Shown here: positions 1-11,989 of the stretch, piece after piece
How the letters are laid out: each line of letters begins with the position of its first letter
Position numbering within the stretch: the stretch's first letter is position 1
Source of the DNA: Physcia stellaris
Taxonomy: Eukaryota; Ascomycota; Lecanoromycetes; Caliciales; Physciaceae
Assembly (NCBI GenBank): GCA_018902385.1
Contig: JABSSW010000042.1
Coordinates: forward strand, 248,001 to 312,000
Reading direction: 5' to 3'
Length of the DNA: 64,000 nucleotides
The notes under the pieces: model-generated
Told to the model about the DNA's origin: nothing
The model's input: only the letters and a program-made list of their open reading frames with translations
Database searches by the model: none
Translations under genes and position numbers: made by a program

Positions 1-1440
1 ACAAAACAAGAAATTTTTCGTATGAATCATGACGATTCAAATGTTGAACATTTTGCGCGAACAAAAATCGAAAATGCTGTGCGACGCAAATACTTTTGAT
101 TTGACATGATTAAAAAGATAACAAATTATGTACGCATTTGTTCAAATTGTTAACGAATGCGAATTCATCGACATAAATCTTATGACGATATGATAGCAAT
201 TTCATCAAATGAAAAGCAATCATTTGATACAATTATCATGAATTTCATTACAAATATGTTTTTTGTTAAAAATTTTTATACGAAAAAAATTAGCGATTCA
301 ATATTAGTATTGATAAACAAATTGACGAAATACGCAACGTACATAGCAATCACAAAAACGTTAAACGCGATAAATTTTGCGAATTTGCTATGACGAAAAT
401 TCGTATGTCGTCATGAAATGATACGTAACATTATTTCGAATCGAAAATTTCTTTTCACAAGCAACTTCTGATTTATTTTGTGCTGAAATTTGAAAGCGAA
501 ACGTAAATTTAGCACTGTTTTTCATTCACAAACAAATGAACAAACAAAAAAACAAAATGTTGTGTTCGAACATTATTTGCGTGTGTATTGCAATTTCAAA
601 CAAAATAATTGATCAAAATTGCTATTCATGACACAATTTGTTTACAATAATAACAAACATTCAAACATTGATCAAATTTTTCAAAAATTTTTGTCTGAAT
701 ACGTTGCGATTCTAAACAGCGATTCTGTGAACAATTTTCAAAGAGAAAAAACAACATTTGCAACAAACAAAACAAAAACGTTGCGAAACAATCGAACGCA
801 CTTAATGAAATTGTGAAAAACGATTTTCGAACAACAAGTCAAATATTATAATGAAAATCATATAATGAAAAGCTTTGAATTTGAAAAAAAAATATTGTTG
901 CGTGAAATCAATATACGCACATTGCGTTTCAAAAAAAAAATTGATCATAAACAGTTGAATTTTTTTGAAATTGTCAAGAAAATAAATACGCAAACTTACG
1001 AGCTTGATTTGTTTAAACAATATGAATTCATACATTTTGTGTTTCATGTTTCTTTATTCGAATCTTGATATAGTCGTGACGACGCAAATTCAAAGTCGCA
1101 ATCAATACTAATGAAAAACGAAAAAAAATGAAAAATATCGCAAGTGTTAAACAAACGCATTAAAAAAAATCAGTCTGAATATTTTATTGCATGAGTAAAT
1201 TCATCGTCATATGAAAATTCGTGAAAATCAATGAAACATTTCGAAAATGCGAAAAACGCAATTGTCAAATTCGAAAATGCGCGCGAACTACGCAAGTCTG
1301 AAAAAATTGCGAAACGTCGAAAAACAAACAAATTCAAAACGAAATCGAACGAGAAACTTTCAACAAAAGAACAAACACGTCAATCTTTAAAGTTGAAAAA
1401 ACGTGAACGATTCAAAAAACAAAAATAACAATAATTGCGA
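1..1440 (+). mobile_element. Ty3/gypsy chromovirus fossil, 3' part of pol (integrase to chromodomain)
   Basis: A decayed Ty3-type LTR retrotransposon enters from the left edge and reads on the plus strand. Residues resembling the integrase catalytic core (the 'LTKYATYIAITKT' stretch) lie near 290-360. The 'FVYNNNKHS' region is near 630-670. An integrase C-terminal domain ('LLREINIRTLR', 'FHVSLFES') is at about 865-1068. A chromodomain-like tail ('MKHFENAKNAIVKFENA') is at about 1231-1290. This domain order is that of fungal chromoviruses. It is heavily broken, with many breaks, and old. The 5' part of the element lies outside the window. Confidence 0.85.
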
Positions 1441-2771
1441 CGTAAAAACACAAACAATAAAATGATACTGTGAATTATTCTTGACTACATACGCAGTTTG
1501 CATACATTTCGATGTTATAAAAGTATATTGAAATTCGTAAATTTCAGCAAACAAATCACAGAACAACACGTCACAACAAAAACAAGCAAATTTCAACATC
1601 TCAACGCAAACAAACACAAAAACAAACAAAATCAACATCAAATATGCGATTTAATGAATTCAAAAAAACACGAAAATGTACGTCAACGCGTCGATAAATT
1701 CATCAGTCAAAATTCAAATCACAACAATCAAATCGATTTCGATTGCGTCATGTTAGCTGTCGTCGCGTTTAATTGAAACGCTGTTTATCATGTATTACGC
1801 GATTTTGTTGCGCGAAAGCAAACGCAAAAACAAACGCGACAACAAACGAATTTGTTTGCGACGCAAACGAAACGAAATCGAAAACAAACGCAAACGAATC
1901 GAAAACGAAAAAAATCGAAAAAAAAACAACGCGAAGCGAATCAAAATCAAAATCAAAATCAACAAACGAAATCAAAAAAATCTTGATTTGCTTTCGAGCA
2001 AGCGCAAAAACAGACGAAAACGAGAAAACAACGAACAAAAAATCGTTTTCTGTGACAAATTCTGATGTAATTGTTGCAGCAATTTTGCGAAACGCGATAA
2101 AAACAAAAAACAACGAGTTTTTTCGATTCGTTTTTGTTTCATGTTAATCACGTTACGCACAAAGTTTGCGTGCTATTATTTTTTCAAAATTTCAAAACTG
2201 TTTTCAACTTGTTTTGAGCGCTATCTTGAGCAACAAAAACGCGAAGAATAATTTGAAGCTGCGAAAAAGTCATGTTTTTCTCGCAGTAATGCGAATTCTT
2301 GCTACAAAATTGACATTTGACGCGTTTGTTACTTTTCGAAATTTCGCAAACGTGTTTAGAATTTGTGCGAAATTTCCGAACGCAACGCTGACATCAGAAA
2401 TGAATTGATTCTGTCATACATTAATATTGATTCGAAGCAATTATGCGTGTTTGTTTATTAGATTTTGACAACATGCGTTCGCGACTGTCACGCGAAAAAA
2501 ACATTTGAACTGTCGTACTTTCATTCAATTGCTCAAATGAAAAAAGTTTATCAATCTAGAACGCGTCAGCAACGTCATCGCTATCTACAATACATTTACA
2601 GCAAAAACAGCAAATTGCGTGTTCTTGCGAAACGTAACAAACAACGACGAAAAAAGAATGAAATCATGATTTATTGCATCGTTAACACACGCATTGCATT
2701 GTCGACGCTCGAAAATCAACTTCGTCGTCATTGAAACATCATTGCGACAACATCATCATCTGCAAAAACGA
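1441..2771. other. AT-rich stretch without recognisable gene
   Basis: This is a strongly AT-biased continuation after the chromovirus end. It contains a low-complexity AAATCAA/AACGAAA-rich patch at about 1800-1975, which creates long open frames on both strands. I recognise no protein family. It may be the untranslated 3' region of the chromovirus or another decayed repeat. Confidence 0.5.
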
Positions 2772-3356
2772 TGTGATAACTGTACAAACAACAATATATC
2801 ATGTTGACATCATTGTCGCAATAACTGCTGTTATCGCAAAAACAAAAAGATCAAATGAAATATTTATCATGCTATGAAATAAAGATGCTAAGAAAAAAAA
2901 ATTCAGAAAATGAATTGAAAAACTGAAATAAACATTCATCAACACACGACGCGATTCATTTCGATTCGACTTCACAACACGAACGCGATATTTGAAATTG
3001 CATTACATTACTATTGCTATTTCTATTTATTGAATTATAATGTTTCAAGATTACACGTCGAAAACACAAAATTATTTACAAAACAACGTTGTTGCGATAC
3101 ATTTCTGATATGCTATAGAGACATTGATAGTTGACGCGAAAAATCGATCATTCAGAAAAAAAACAATTGTAATGAAACGAAATCGATCAAACGAACGTTA
3201 AAACGCTGTGAATCTAACTGTCGCATCTCGTGCTTATATATTCGAAATTTCACGAACTTCTTTCTGTTTTTTTAGCAATTAGTTCTATTATGTGTTTAGC
3301 ATTTATCATAGCAATTCATATTATTATTCGCACATTCTAGTCACGCAATGCTTACA
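2772..3356 (+). repeat. Possible 3' LTR of the chromovirus
   Basis: The segment starts TGTGATAAC and ends GCTTACA, so it has the TG...CA ends of an LTR. It has a TATA-like ATATATTC near 3235 and follows the chromodomain region on the same strand. No second copy is visible in the window, because the 5' end of the element is missing. The call rests on ends and position only. Confidence 0.25.
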
Positions 3357-4370
3357 ATCTTACAGAAATCGTTTTGTCGAAAACTCGATGAAATGAATTT
3401 TATATACGTTAAATTCACGATTCGTTTTGATAATTCATTGCAATCGTACAAATTTGATTTCAAAAAAAAAATATTAATAAAAAATTTTTCGATAATTGCA
3501 ATGAAATTTGAACATTTTACATGCAAAATTTCAAAACGAAAATATCGCATAAAAATGAAAAAAAATATTTTACGTTTGAAAAACATATTCATTTCAATTC
3601 ACAACAATTTGAACGAAATGTTTGAACATTTTGTATTTGCAATGAAATATTGAAATTAACACGTTGTTTACAATTTTTTCGTATAAAAATTCATGCAAAT
3701 CGAAATATGTTTGTTGAAAATATTAATAATGATAAAAAGTCGAAACATTGCACATGTTTTGAATAGATTTCATCAATATATTCATTTTAAAAAAATCGAA
3801 ATATTTAAATTCGAATTGTTTCATGACGAATTTGTTTGATTACATTTAATTCATCGTTACGATTATAAAGTTAATTTCGAAAAATTCGCGAAATTCAAAC
3901 ATTTTTCGTATCAATGACATGATCAAATTTTGAAAACAAAATCAAAAAACATAACAAATACGACGTGCAACAACGAAAATTATAACGATTCGCGTTTGAA
4001 AAAAACGTGAAAAAATCGATGAAATTGTTTATCGAACACGTTAATTTCAATTTCATACATATCATTCGCAATATTTTTTAAACGTTCATATTCAATTATT
4101 ATTTGTTGATTCATTCGAAAAGTTTTTTTGCACAAAACAAAAATGAATATTTGATTTTATCGTTGCGTTTTATTTAATGCGATGTAAACATGTTTTGAAA
4201 CGAACATATTATTATCAAAATTTATCGATATGTTCGTCATTGTTAACGATTGAATTTTATGAACGATCAAAACGAAAACGTTCAAAATTAAAAATTGAAT
4301 TCGAATGTAAAACACATTATACAACGTTTTGTAATTGATGTAAAACGTTATATACAATTTTTAAAAAATT
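3357..4370. other. AT-rich spacer, nothing recognised
   Basis: I see no family-level similarity here. Short open frames, the longest about 100 codons at 3348-3653, are rich in Lys, Asn, Ile and Phe. That is what random translation of this base composition gives. It may include the 3' flank of the minus-strand Helitron. Confidence 0.4.
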
Positions 4371-4374
4371 GATA

Positions 4375-7300
4375 TCAATTACGTTGTAACGAATATGAAA
4401 AAAATTTAATTTTTATACGTTCGATCATTGAAAAAATCACGATAAAATAGTTTTTGTCATTCATTTTGATGATTAATTCACAATTGTCGTTGATTATGTT
4501 TCGAATTATGAAATTATTTTTTAAAAATATCATTCGAATTTCAAAAACGATTATCATTTCATTGAACAAATTGTTTTTTTTGACGAAATGTTTGTGAATC
4601 GATTCGAACAATTTTTTGTCGCGTTTTTTATTTTGAATTTTGTGAACGATAACAAATAAATTGCAAATTCGTTTCAACAATAACGCGTTGAATCGTAACA
4701 TTTCATTTTTTCGAAAATGAAACGAAATACATTTATGAATAAAATTATCGATTCGAAATTTTTGTTTTCGTTGATGAAAAATATTCATAATTTCATCGAT
4801 AATTTTTTCAAAACGAACAATTTCAAATAATCGTTCGAATTTTGAATCGTTATCGTGTTTTTTGAAACGTTTCAAAAATAACGAAACAAAAATTTTTCAA
4901 ACAAAAAAACGAAAAATTTGACGATCGTTAATTGAAAATAATTGCAATAAATCGTCAAACACAATAACATGAAAATTTTCAAAAAAAAAACGCATTTTTG
5001 TGTATTTTGACAAACAATTTCGAAACAAAATTTAACATGTGATTGTTAATCATGAAAATTTCATTAATGATAAAAATTTTGATTTTTTTGAAATCGTTCA
5101 TTGAATTTTCGATACGAAATATATTGAATTACAATGATTCATGATTTAAATTTTTTGAATATTGATGTGCAAATTGTTGTAAATGATTTTTTTTTCGACG
5201 TTTTTTGCAATAATTTCGATGAAAATTATTTTCAAAATCAATAATTTACGATTATTGTATCACGTCACGAACGTGTGCAATAAAAATTTTTTTTCTTTTT
5301 TTTGAATTTGTGACGAAAAAATTTGTTTTTCGTGATTTTCGAATTGTGACAAAAAAAAAATTGTTTATGATGCGTTGATACGTCACATATTGATTTTTTT
5401 CGAAATTTAAATTGTCGTCGAACATCGAAATCGATCGAATTTTGATTTGCATTTCAAAAAGTTTTTGTCGTATGTATTCATTTTCGATTTCGAATATTTC
5501 AAAAAACAAACGATGAATTGTTTTCAAATAAAAAATGTTGATTTTTACGTTACGTTTGACGATTTGAAATGTTGTTTAAAAATTCAAATTTTCATATTCG
5601 TTTAAATATAACATCATGAAATGATTTCGATAACAAATGATCGTGAAATTTGACATGAATTTTGATTTTTTTTTTCAATACGTCAAAATTCAATCATGAA
5701 AAGTTTTTCGTAAAAAAACGTTTTTTCGTCGATCAAACGTCGTTCGATATTTCGAATTAAAATGTTTTGAATACGTTAATCGATGTAAAAAACGATTTTC
5801 AATGAAAATTTCATATTTTTTTTTTTTTGATAACGTTTTTCACATCATTCATCGTTTTACGTTCAAAATCGACGATTGATTTAATCAAATTGTATTGCGC
5901 ATGATAATCGAAATACGTCAATTGATCGTAAAACGAATTTGAAAAACGAACAAAATATTTTTCGATTTGATTTTTGTAAAAAAAATCAAATTTTTCGTTT
6001 TTTTTTATTTTTTGTTCGAGTAAATTTCGCTTTAATTGTCAAAAAAATTTGACGAAAATCGATCGTTTTTCAAACAACGTGATATCGATATACATTACAA
6101 TTTTGTTGCATCGAAACATGTCGTAATTCAATATTAACATCATTATTTTTATTGATTTCATTTTACGAATCATTAAATGATTTTTGACGACGTTACGAAT
6201 GAACAAATTGTACATTTCGTTTGATTTCGTTTTGATAACGTATTTGTTGACATAAACGACAAAATAAATTTCGATAATGTATTGAATATTTATATGTGCG
6301 TTTCAAATCAAAAACATTTGAACGTTATATGAAAACATTCAACGATTTTTTTTTCAATCGTTTGTAAATGTAACGATTATCGTCGTTCACGATTTCAATT
6401 ACGAACGACAATAATTGAAAAAAATCATTTTTATATCGTGATTCGATGATTAAATTTTTGCGACACATATTTGAACGATATGTGTGAATTTGATGTTTCG
6501 TGATTAAAACGTGTAATTCGAATTTTTTTTTTTTATCGAAAACATTTGTTCGTATGAAATTTTCGACGATCATTTCGAATATGAATTTTTGAATTCAAAA
6601 CAAAACATGAATGTGAATGACTTTTTTTAATTGAAATTTCATTCGTTTTATCATTTTTTTCAATTTTTCGAAATCGAATATTTTCGAATTTCGCAAAAAA
6701 TGAATTTTAAAAACTTTTCATCGAAAATGATAATATATTACAATTTTTCAAAATCGATTATTCGAAATAATGTCGCGATTGTTTGTGTTTGCAAAAATTT
6801 CGACGTATTCAAATCATTTTTCGAAAAATGTCGTCGTGAAAAACAAATGAAATCGACATGTTGTTTTTATAATGATGTTAATTTTTTGTTCAATTTGTAT
6901 TTAATAAATAAAATCGATTCGCAATTGAATTGAAACGATAATCGTTAAATTTTCGTTGATAATCGTGTAAAATTCATAAACGTTTTGTTTAATCAATTTC
7001 GTTGTAACAAAATATTCGATTATTTGACGTTTTTTTCGTTCGATCATCAATTTATTTGTGTTTTGAAAAATGCGAAATGATTTCATTTTCATGTACATTT
7101 ATGTTATTCAATAATGATCGTTACGAAAATACGAAACGTTTCAATTCAATTTGTATTGTGCGTTTTTGAAAAAAAATTTTGAAATAAAAATTTTTTTTTT
7201 TACGAAAATGTTCGATTTCATAAAAATATAATCAAGAAAATATTTTAATTTTCAAATTTTTATCATTTTTGAAATATCAACGATTATCGTTGATCATATT

Positions 7301-7718
7301 TTGTTTTTCAAAAAATCAATTAAAACGAAAATTTTCGTCGTGTGTTTTCGAATTATATTGATCGACAATCACGATAAAATCGAATTTGTAATATGATTTT
7401 TTTTCGTTTAAATCGAAAATTTCGAAAATCGAAAATTTTACAATGAAAATGTCGATAACGAAAACGATATAATTTTTCAAAAATCGATTGTAAATTTTCA
7501 ATCAATTTGTTGCAATCGTTAAATTTTTTGCATTTTGTTTTTTATCGAAAATTTGAAAAAACGATTGAAAAAATTTTTCGATAATATTCGAATAAAAAAT
7601 CAACGTTCGAAAATTTTTGAAAACGTACATGAAATTTTGATGTAAACGTGAACAAACATTTTTAAATGAAATTACGATAATTTATTTGAAACGATTTTGT
7701 AAATTGTTCAATTGTTTT
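4375..7718 (-). mobile_element. Helitron fossil, Rep and helicase part
   Basis: Remnants of a rolling-circle Helitron read on the minus strand. At 6573-6325 the pattern 'KHQIHTYRSNMCRKN...SRYKNDF' with 'NDDNRYIYKR' resembles the conserved block of Helitron-like N-terminal/Rep proteins (basic-His motif, Cys-rich centre, G/K-FP-like segment). At 5527-5252 the stretch 'LNFEKNQYVTYQRIINNFFFVT' resembles the start of a PIF1-type helicase ahead of its nucleotide-binding loop. At 4875-4375 'IRMIFLKNNFIIRNIINDN' resembles the helicase core motif normally written as M-LLRN-(D/N)-x-x-GLCNGTR. The coding frame has many breaks. The N-terminal part of the same element appears to lie beyond the LTR element, at 22463-22999. 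The element is therefore interpreted as split by the Ty3-type insertion at 7719-22209. Exact Helitron termini (5' TC, 3' CTRR after a hairpin) were not located. Confidence 0.6.
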
Positions 7719-7899
7719 TGTGATGATTTTGATTTCGAATTTTTGTCAAATTCGAATTGAACGAATTTGCGAATTATCGAAACGATTAATCGAATGATTA
7801 TCGCAAATAAAAAATTTTTCAATATGTAATTAATATCGTTGCATAATTAATATTTTCGTTAATTTCAATACATTAATTACATGCGACGATTTTTTGACA
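7719..7899 (+). repeat. 5' LTR (181 bp) of the Ty3-type fossil
   Basis: The repeat starts TGTGATGATT and ends TTTTTTGACA. It aligns without gaps to 22029-22209 with six differences, all transitions. It is rich in self-complementary segments: TTCGAATTT/AAATTCGAA near 7734-7756, ATTTGCGA/TCGCAAAT, and ATGTAATTAAT/ATTAATTACAT near the right end. Confidence 0.85.
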
Positions 7900-8189
7900 C
7901 AATATTAACTATTCATCTATTTGATAATTTGACGATTATTCAAAAAATGTAATTATTCGTCAATTTCGTATTGATGATGTTCGAACGATTTCAATACGCA
8001 ATATTTATCGTCGATGCGAATCATTTATTTGAAAACGATTTTAAAAACAATCGTGATTGTATATTCATATATAAAAAATATTCAGTTTTTGCATATGACG
8101 AAAACGATTTCGACGCATTATAACAATCGCTTATTTCAGTTTGAAAAAATAAAATTTCAAAACGCGAAAAAAAAATTTTCATTAATTAA

Positions 8190-8400
8190 TTATTCAACTC
8201 GAACGAAAATATCGTGAATTGAAAATTACGACTGAAAATATCAACATAATATATAATTTTCGAAATTATTCGATTTTGACGAAAATATCGTGAATCGAAA
8301 ATTGTGATTCTATGACACAATAATAATTTTTCGAATGTTATTCAATTTTGACGAAAATATCGTGAATTGAAAATTACGACTGAAAATATCAATGTAACAT
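8190..8400. repeat. Short tandem repeat in the element leader
   Basis: The motif ACGAAAATATCGTGAATTGA followed by AAATTACGACTGAAAATATC occurs at about 8200 and 8351. A more diverged copy begins near 8279, giving roughly 71-80 bp spacing and three units. It lies between the 5' LTR and gag of the Ty3-type fossil, in the untranslated leader. Confidence 0.6.
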
Positions 8401-8806
8401 TTATTTTGAAAAATTAATATCAAAACGCGAAAAAAATTTTTATTCAAAACATCGTATTCGATATACAAATTGAACGACGAAAAAAAAATTTTCAATTTTT
8501 GCATCGTGAACGATGAAACATAATGTTGAAATTCGTATTACATTTTTTACAATTTATCAAAAATCACATTTTATTTATTATTCAAACATTTCGAAACATT
8601 TATTTCGAAATGTTAAATTATACATATTTATCATTCAAACAACGTTTCGAATTTTCAGACATTTTTTTTTATTTTAATTTTCGAAAATTTTCAAAATTCG
8701 AATTCTATTACATAATCAAAAAATCAAAATTTCGAAAATTTCATATTTAAATTGATTCGTCTAAATTTTTTTATTTATTCAAAGTCGAAATTTGAAACAT
8801 TTACAA

Positions 8807-8989
8807 TGTGACGAGCATACTATGTGTTTGGATTCTGGTAGATGTTTGGACCCTTATCTTATCACACCGGGATCCGGGCCCGGATCCCGCTATGACCAAA
8901 TCACCTACATAGACCCTGTCAGGTTTCCATAGTTAGTTCTGCAGTCTAGAATCCTGTTGTTTACCCATATCATTGCATGGCACCTTACA
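8807..8989 (+). repeat. 5' LTR of the gag-only element
   Basis: This is a 183-bp LTR with TG...CA ends. It contains a perfect 20-bp palindrome GGGATCCGGGCCCGGATCCC at 8869-8888, repeated at 10961-10980 in the right copy. Confidence 0.93.
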
Positions 8990-9353
8990 TTATTCTAGAC
9001 TCTTACAAACCCACTCGGGGTATGTCTTCGTACATGCCTCAACCATAGCCTGTAGCAGGCAGTTGGACCGAGCACTGCATTTCGCAGCAGAGCTTCGTCG
9101 ACCAGGTTCTAGTTTCTAGACCACCAATCAACGAATCTCGATTCCTCCCTCCCACACGCCTACTCAGACCATTACAACAACCTACCTACACCCTCGTCGA
9201 GGTACGCGAGTTCTAAATAAGACCTCATTACATCACCGAAGAACGGCTGTACCAGAAACCCTGTTACAGCACGAAGCCATCCTCCTTATTCGAGAACCTT
9301 TCGATATCATTCCTAATCATCTAGCGAATCGATTATCCTCTCCTGTTTTCAGG

Positions 9354-10898
9354 ATGCATTGTCAATACTGTGATCGCGAGCTTCCTGAAACGCTTACAAT
9401 TAGTCAGCACTATCAACGATCTACCAGGTGCCCTGGGGCTATTCGGCATCGAATCGCACAGTACATTCAAGAAGCTCGAGAGCAAGCTCAATTGGCCGAG
9501 CAAGAAGCTCAGAAGCAAGCTGAATTGGCCGAGCAGGAAGCTGCAAAGCGAGCAGAAGTTGAGGCCATTGAAGCTGCCAAACCAACACCAACTCCTTGTG
9601 ATATCGGTATATTCGATCCAACACTCATATGTGATATCCTGGAGTTTGGCCTATACAGCAAAGTGATAGGCTTCCTGCAACACCTTCAGCAAATCCAACA
9701 CCAATATCGGGAGTCAGATGTGCTCGATCTATTGCCCAAATGCGTTCGGGGCCCCGCTTATGCATGGTTCAATAGTCAGTCAAGTTTCACCACCATACAG
9801 GACTTCGGCAAAGGCCTAGCATGTGCGTTTCCTACTACTTCGCTCGAACCTATCGCGAAAACACCTGATTCTCATACCTCACATCCTCCGCCCCAATATC
9901 ATTCGTGCGTCGAATGCTCCGCTCAATTCTCGTCAATGACCCGACTTCTGGAGCATACCAAGCAAGAGATCGCTTGCTCCAGAGCCACCTGCAAGCATTG
10001 CGAGCAAGGCTTCAACTCCAAGAACAAGCTTCACGAGCATATTCGCGAGCAGCATACTCAGAAATCGGATACCAACTCGAATCTCCGATCTCCTACACCA
10101 GAATCCACGTACAAAACCAAGGAGAAGCCAGCAGTCACTTGTCCGCTTGCTCCGCCGACCCCCCCTGCAACACCTACATCGATATCTGAACCAGTATCAC
10201 CAAAGTGTTCGGATCTCTCTATTGCGACACTCAATATCACACCGAAATCGATGGAGAAACTACCAGCCAATTCACTTACACCTACGGCTTCACCTCCTCG
10301 AACACCTGTACGAAAACACCAAGAACCTCACACCCAGAAACCTTATCTCACTATCGATGACCTGATCCGCATGTTTCATGGGAAGCCTAGGCCATTTGGC
10401 CTACATTCGCACCGAAAATACTCTGCTTCTCCGCAGCGTTTCGGCACTCGTTCACCTAGTCAACCACGCTCTCCCTATCAGTCACGAATCACCGCCTACT
10501 TCCTGCCTGCAGCCAATCAGAAGGCACCGATTAGTCAGGGCCTGAAAAGCCCGAATCCGAAGAGTTTTCAGCAGCATACGCCTGCGGAAACGATCCGCCC
10601 TGCCCTGCCTGAGAAATCGGCCGTTTCACCATACAAAAAGCCAGGCATCTCCTACACCTCGCTGCAGTCAAGGTCCTCATCCGCATGGCCTACGTCTCCG
10701 CCTACGTCTCCGCCGTCCTTTCGATCCCCGACCCCAGATCATGTTTGTTGCACCTGCTTCGGCCATTCCAGCTTCCGCAATGGCCTGTTCAACTACCCAA
10801 GCCCTAGCCAACGATACCCCTCGAACCGCCGGCCGATAAGAGGAGTGGGAGAGATGGTTAGTCGCTTCGGGGCGAAGCTGGGAGGGAACGGGGGGTAA
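9354..10898 (+). CDS. Gag-like protein with C2H2 zinc fingers (inside LTR element)
   Basis: The 514-codon open frame starts at the ATG at 9354. Its TAA (10896-10898) abuts the first base of the right LTR, and the purine-rich end of the gene doubles as a plausible polypurine tract. Visible parts are an N-terminal Cys-x2-Cys finger (residues 3-26) and a Glu/Ala/Gln-rich helical stretch with near-identical AEQEAQKQAEL-type repeats (about 45-70). Next comes a gag-capsid-like piece, 'LLPKCVRGPAYAWFN' followed by 'DFGKGLACAFP' (about 120-163), then two C2H2-like fingers (about 184-232) and a long Ser/Pro/Thr-rich tail. It is presumably a nucleic-acid-binding structural protein of the element. It is not a host gene in its present context. 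Whether it is expressed cannot be judged. Confidence 0.8.
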   Translation: MHCQYCDRELPETLTISQHYQRSTRCPGAIRHRIAQYIQEAREQAQLAEQEAQKQAELAEQEAAKRAEVEAIEAAKPTPTPCDIGIFDPTLICDILEFGLYSKVIGFLQHLQQIQHQYRESDVLDLLPKCVRGPAYAWFNSQSSFTTIQDFGKGLACAFPTTSLEPIAKTPDSHTSHPPPQYHSCVECSAQFSSMTRLLEHTKQEIACSRATCKHCEQGFNSKNKLHEHIREQHTQKSDTNSNLRSPTPESTYKTKEKPAVTCPLAPPTPPATPTSISEPVSPKCSDLSIATLNITPKSMEKLPANSLTPTASPPRTPVRKHQEPHTQKPYLTIDDLIRMFHGKPRPFGLHSHRKYSASPQRFGTRSPSQPRSPYQSRITAYFLPAANQKAPISQGLKSPNPKSFQQHTPAETIRPALPEKSAVSPYKKPGISYTSLQSRSSSAWPTSPPTSPPSFRSPTPDHVCCTCFGHSSFRNGLFNYPSPSQRYPSNRRPIRGVGEMVSRFGAKLGGNGG

Positions 10899-11081
10899 TG
10901 TGACGAGCATACTATGTGTTTGGACCCTGGTAGGTGTTTGGACCCTTATCTTATCACACCGGGATCCGGGCCCGGATCCCGCTATGACCAAACCACCTAC
11001 ATAGGTCTTGTCAGGTCTCCATAGTTAGTTCTGCAGTCTAGAATCCTGTTGTTTATTCATATCATTGCATGACATCTTACA
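10899..11081 (+). repeat. 3' LTR of the gag-only element
   Basis: This is the direct repeat of 8807-8989 and has equal length (183 bp). It is followed by the TACAA target duplication at 11082-11086. The differences from the left copy are split evenly between the two LTRs, so both copies were mutated independently after insertion. Confidence 0.93.
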
Positions 11082-11989
11082 TACAAAACATATCATTGTC
11101 AACATAACAAATCGAAATCGTATCAATCGAATTCGAAAATTTATTCATTATTCGAATTTTTTTGTTGAAAAAGCATTTTTCTATCGAATATCAAAATCTT
11201 TTTTCGAACAATCAAATCAATTTTCTAAAAAGTCAATTTTCAATATTCGACTGAATCGTATGAAAAAAACTTTAAATATTCAAAATCAAATCATTCAAGA
11301 AAAATTTTATAAATCGAAAACTTTTGATTTTTCGAATTCGTTGTTGAAACACGACATATTTGATTCAAAATCGAAAAAAAATGAAAAAGATGAAAATTCA
11401 CAAAAAATCGCATTCGAAAATTCTCATACGTCGACACGAAAAAATGATTTTCAAATTATATTTTCGATCATCAAAATTCGACGTCGATTTCGACACAAAC
11501 AATTTCATCGACGATTTATCATCGAATTCGAATTTTCGAATCAAAAAATTATTATCGCAAAAAAAAAAAAAACGAGAAATTTATATTTTAAATTCGTTGA
11601 CAAAAATGTCAAATTATCAATTTTATTTGTAATGAAAAACATTGATGAATTTAAAAAAACGTTGTCGATCGATCGATTGATTAAATGTAAAATATTTTTA
11701 TGTTTTTCGATAAAATGAATTTGATAAAAAAATTGAAACAAAAAACTTAACAAAAATATGTTGAAACAAATATTCAATTGAAAAAACAAAAACGACAAAA
11801 TATCGTTCAAATTCAAAAATTTTTTGATTTTCAATTTCGATTAATTCAAACGAAAAATCAATTGTTGTTCAATCAAATTGTCGACAAGAATTTAATTCAT
11901 CAAAAAATGAAAATTGTTCGAATGAAACGTTGTCGAAATTAACATCGAATTCGAAAAAATAAATTAATCGAAAAAATAAAAATTTTTCG

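Larger units (their letters stand above)
8807..11081 (+). mobile_element. Gag-only LTR retrotransposon (TR-GAG-like), looks whole
   Basis: Direct repeats of 183 bp (8807-8989 and 10899-11081) start TGTGACGAGC and end TTACA. They are flanked by a perfect 5-bp target duplication TACAA (8802-8806 and 11082-11086). The 1.9-kb interior holds one long open frame with a gag-like region and no reverse transcriptase, protease or integrase. It therefore fits non-autonomous terminal-repeat elements that carry only gag. Base composition is normal for host genes and contrasts sharply with the AT-rich host sequence, so it inserted after that sequence had decayed. The LTRs differ at 12 of 183 positions, all transitions in CpC or CpT context. 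It looks structurally whole and young. Movement would need enzymes from another element. Confidence 0.93.

Noticed and set aside
1769-2147. Overlapping open frames of 60-124 codons on both strands
   Set aside because: They are produced by an AAATC/AACGA low-complexity stretch. The amino-acid content is just Lys, Asn and Ser, or Phe and Val on the other strand.
11065-11718. A 217-codon frame that could be taken as a host gene
   Set aside because: It crosses the end of the gag-only element's LTR into the decayed leader of the Ty3-type fossil. Composition and position show that it is not a host gene.
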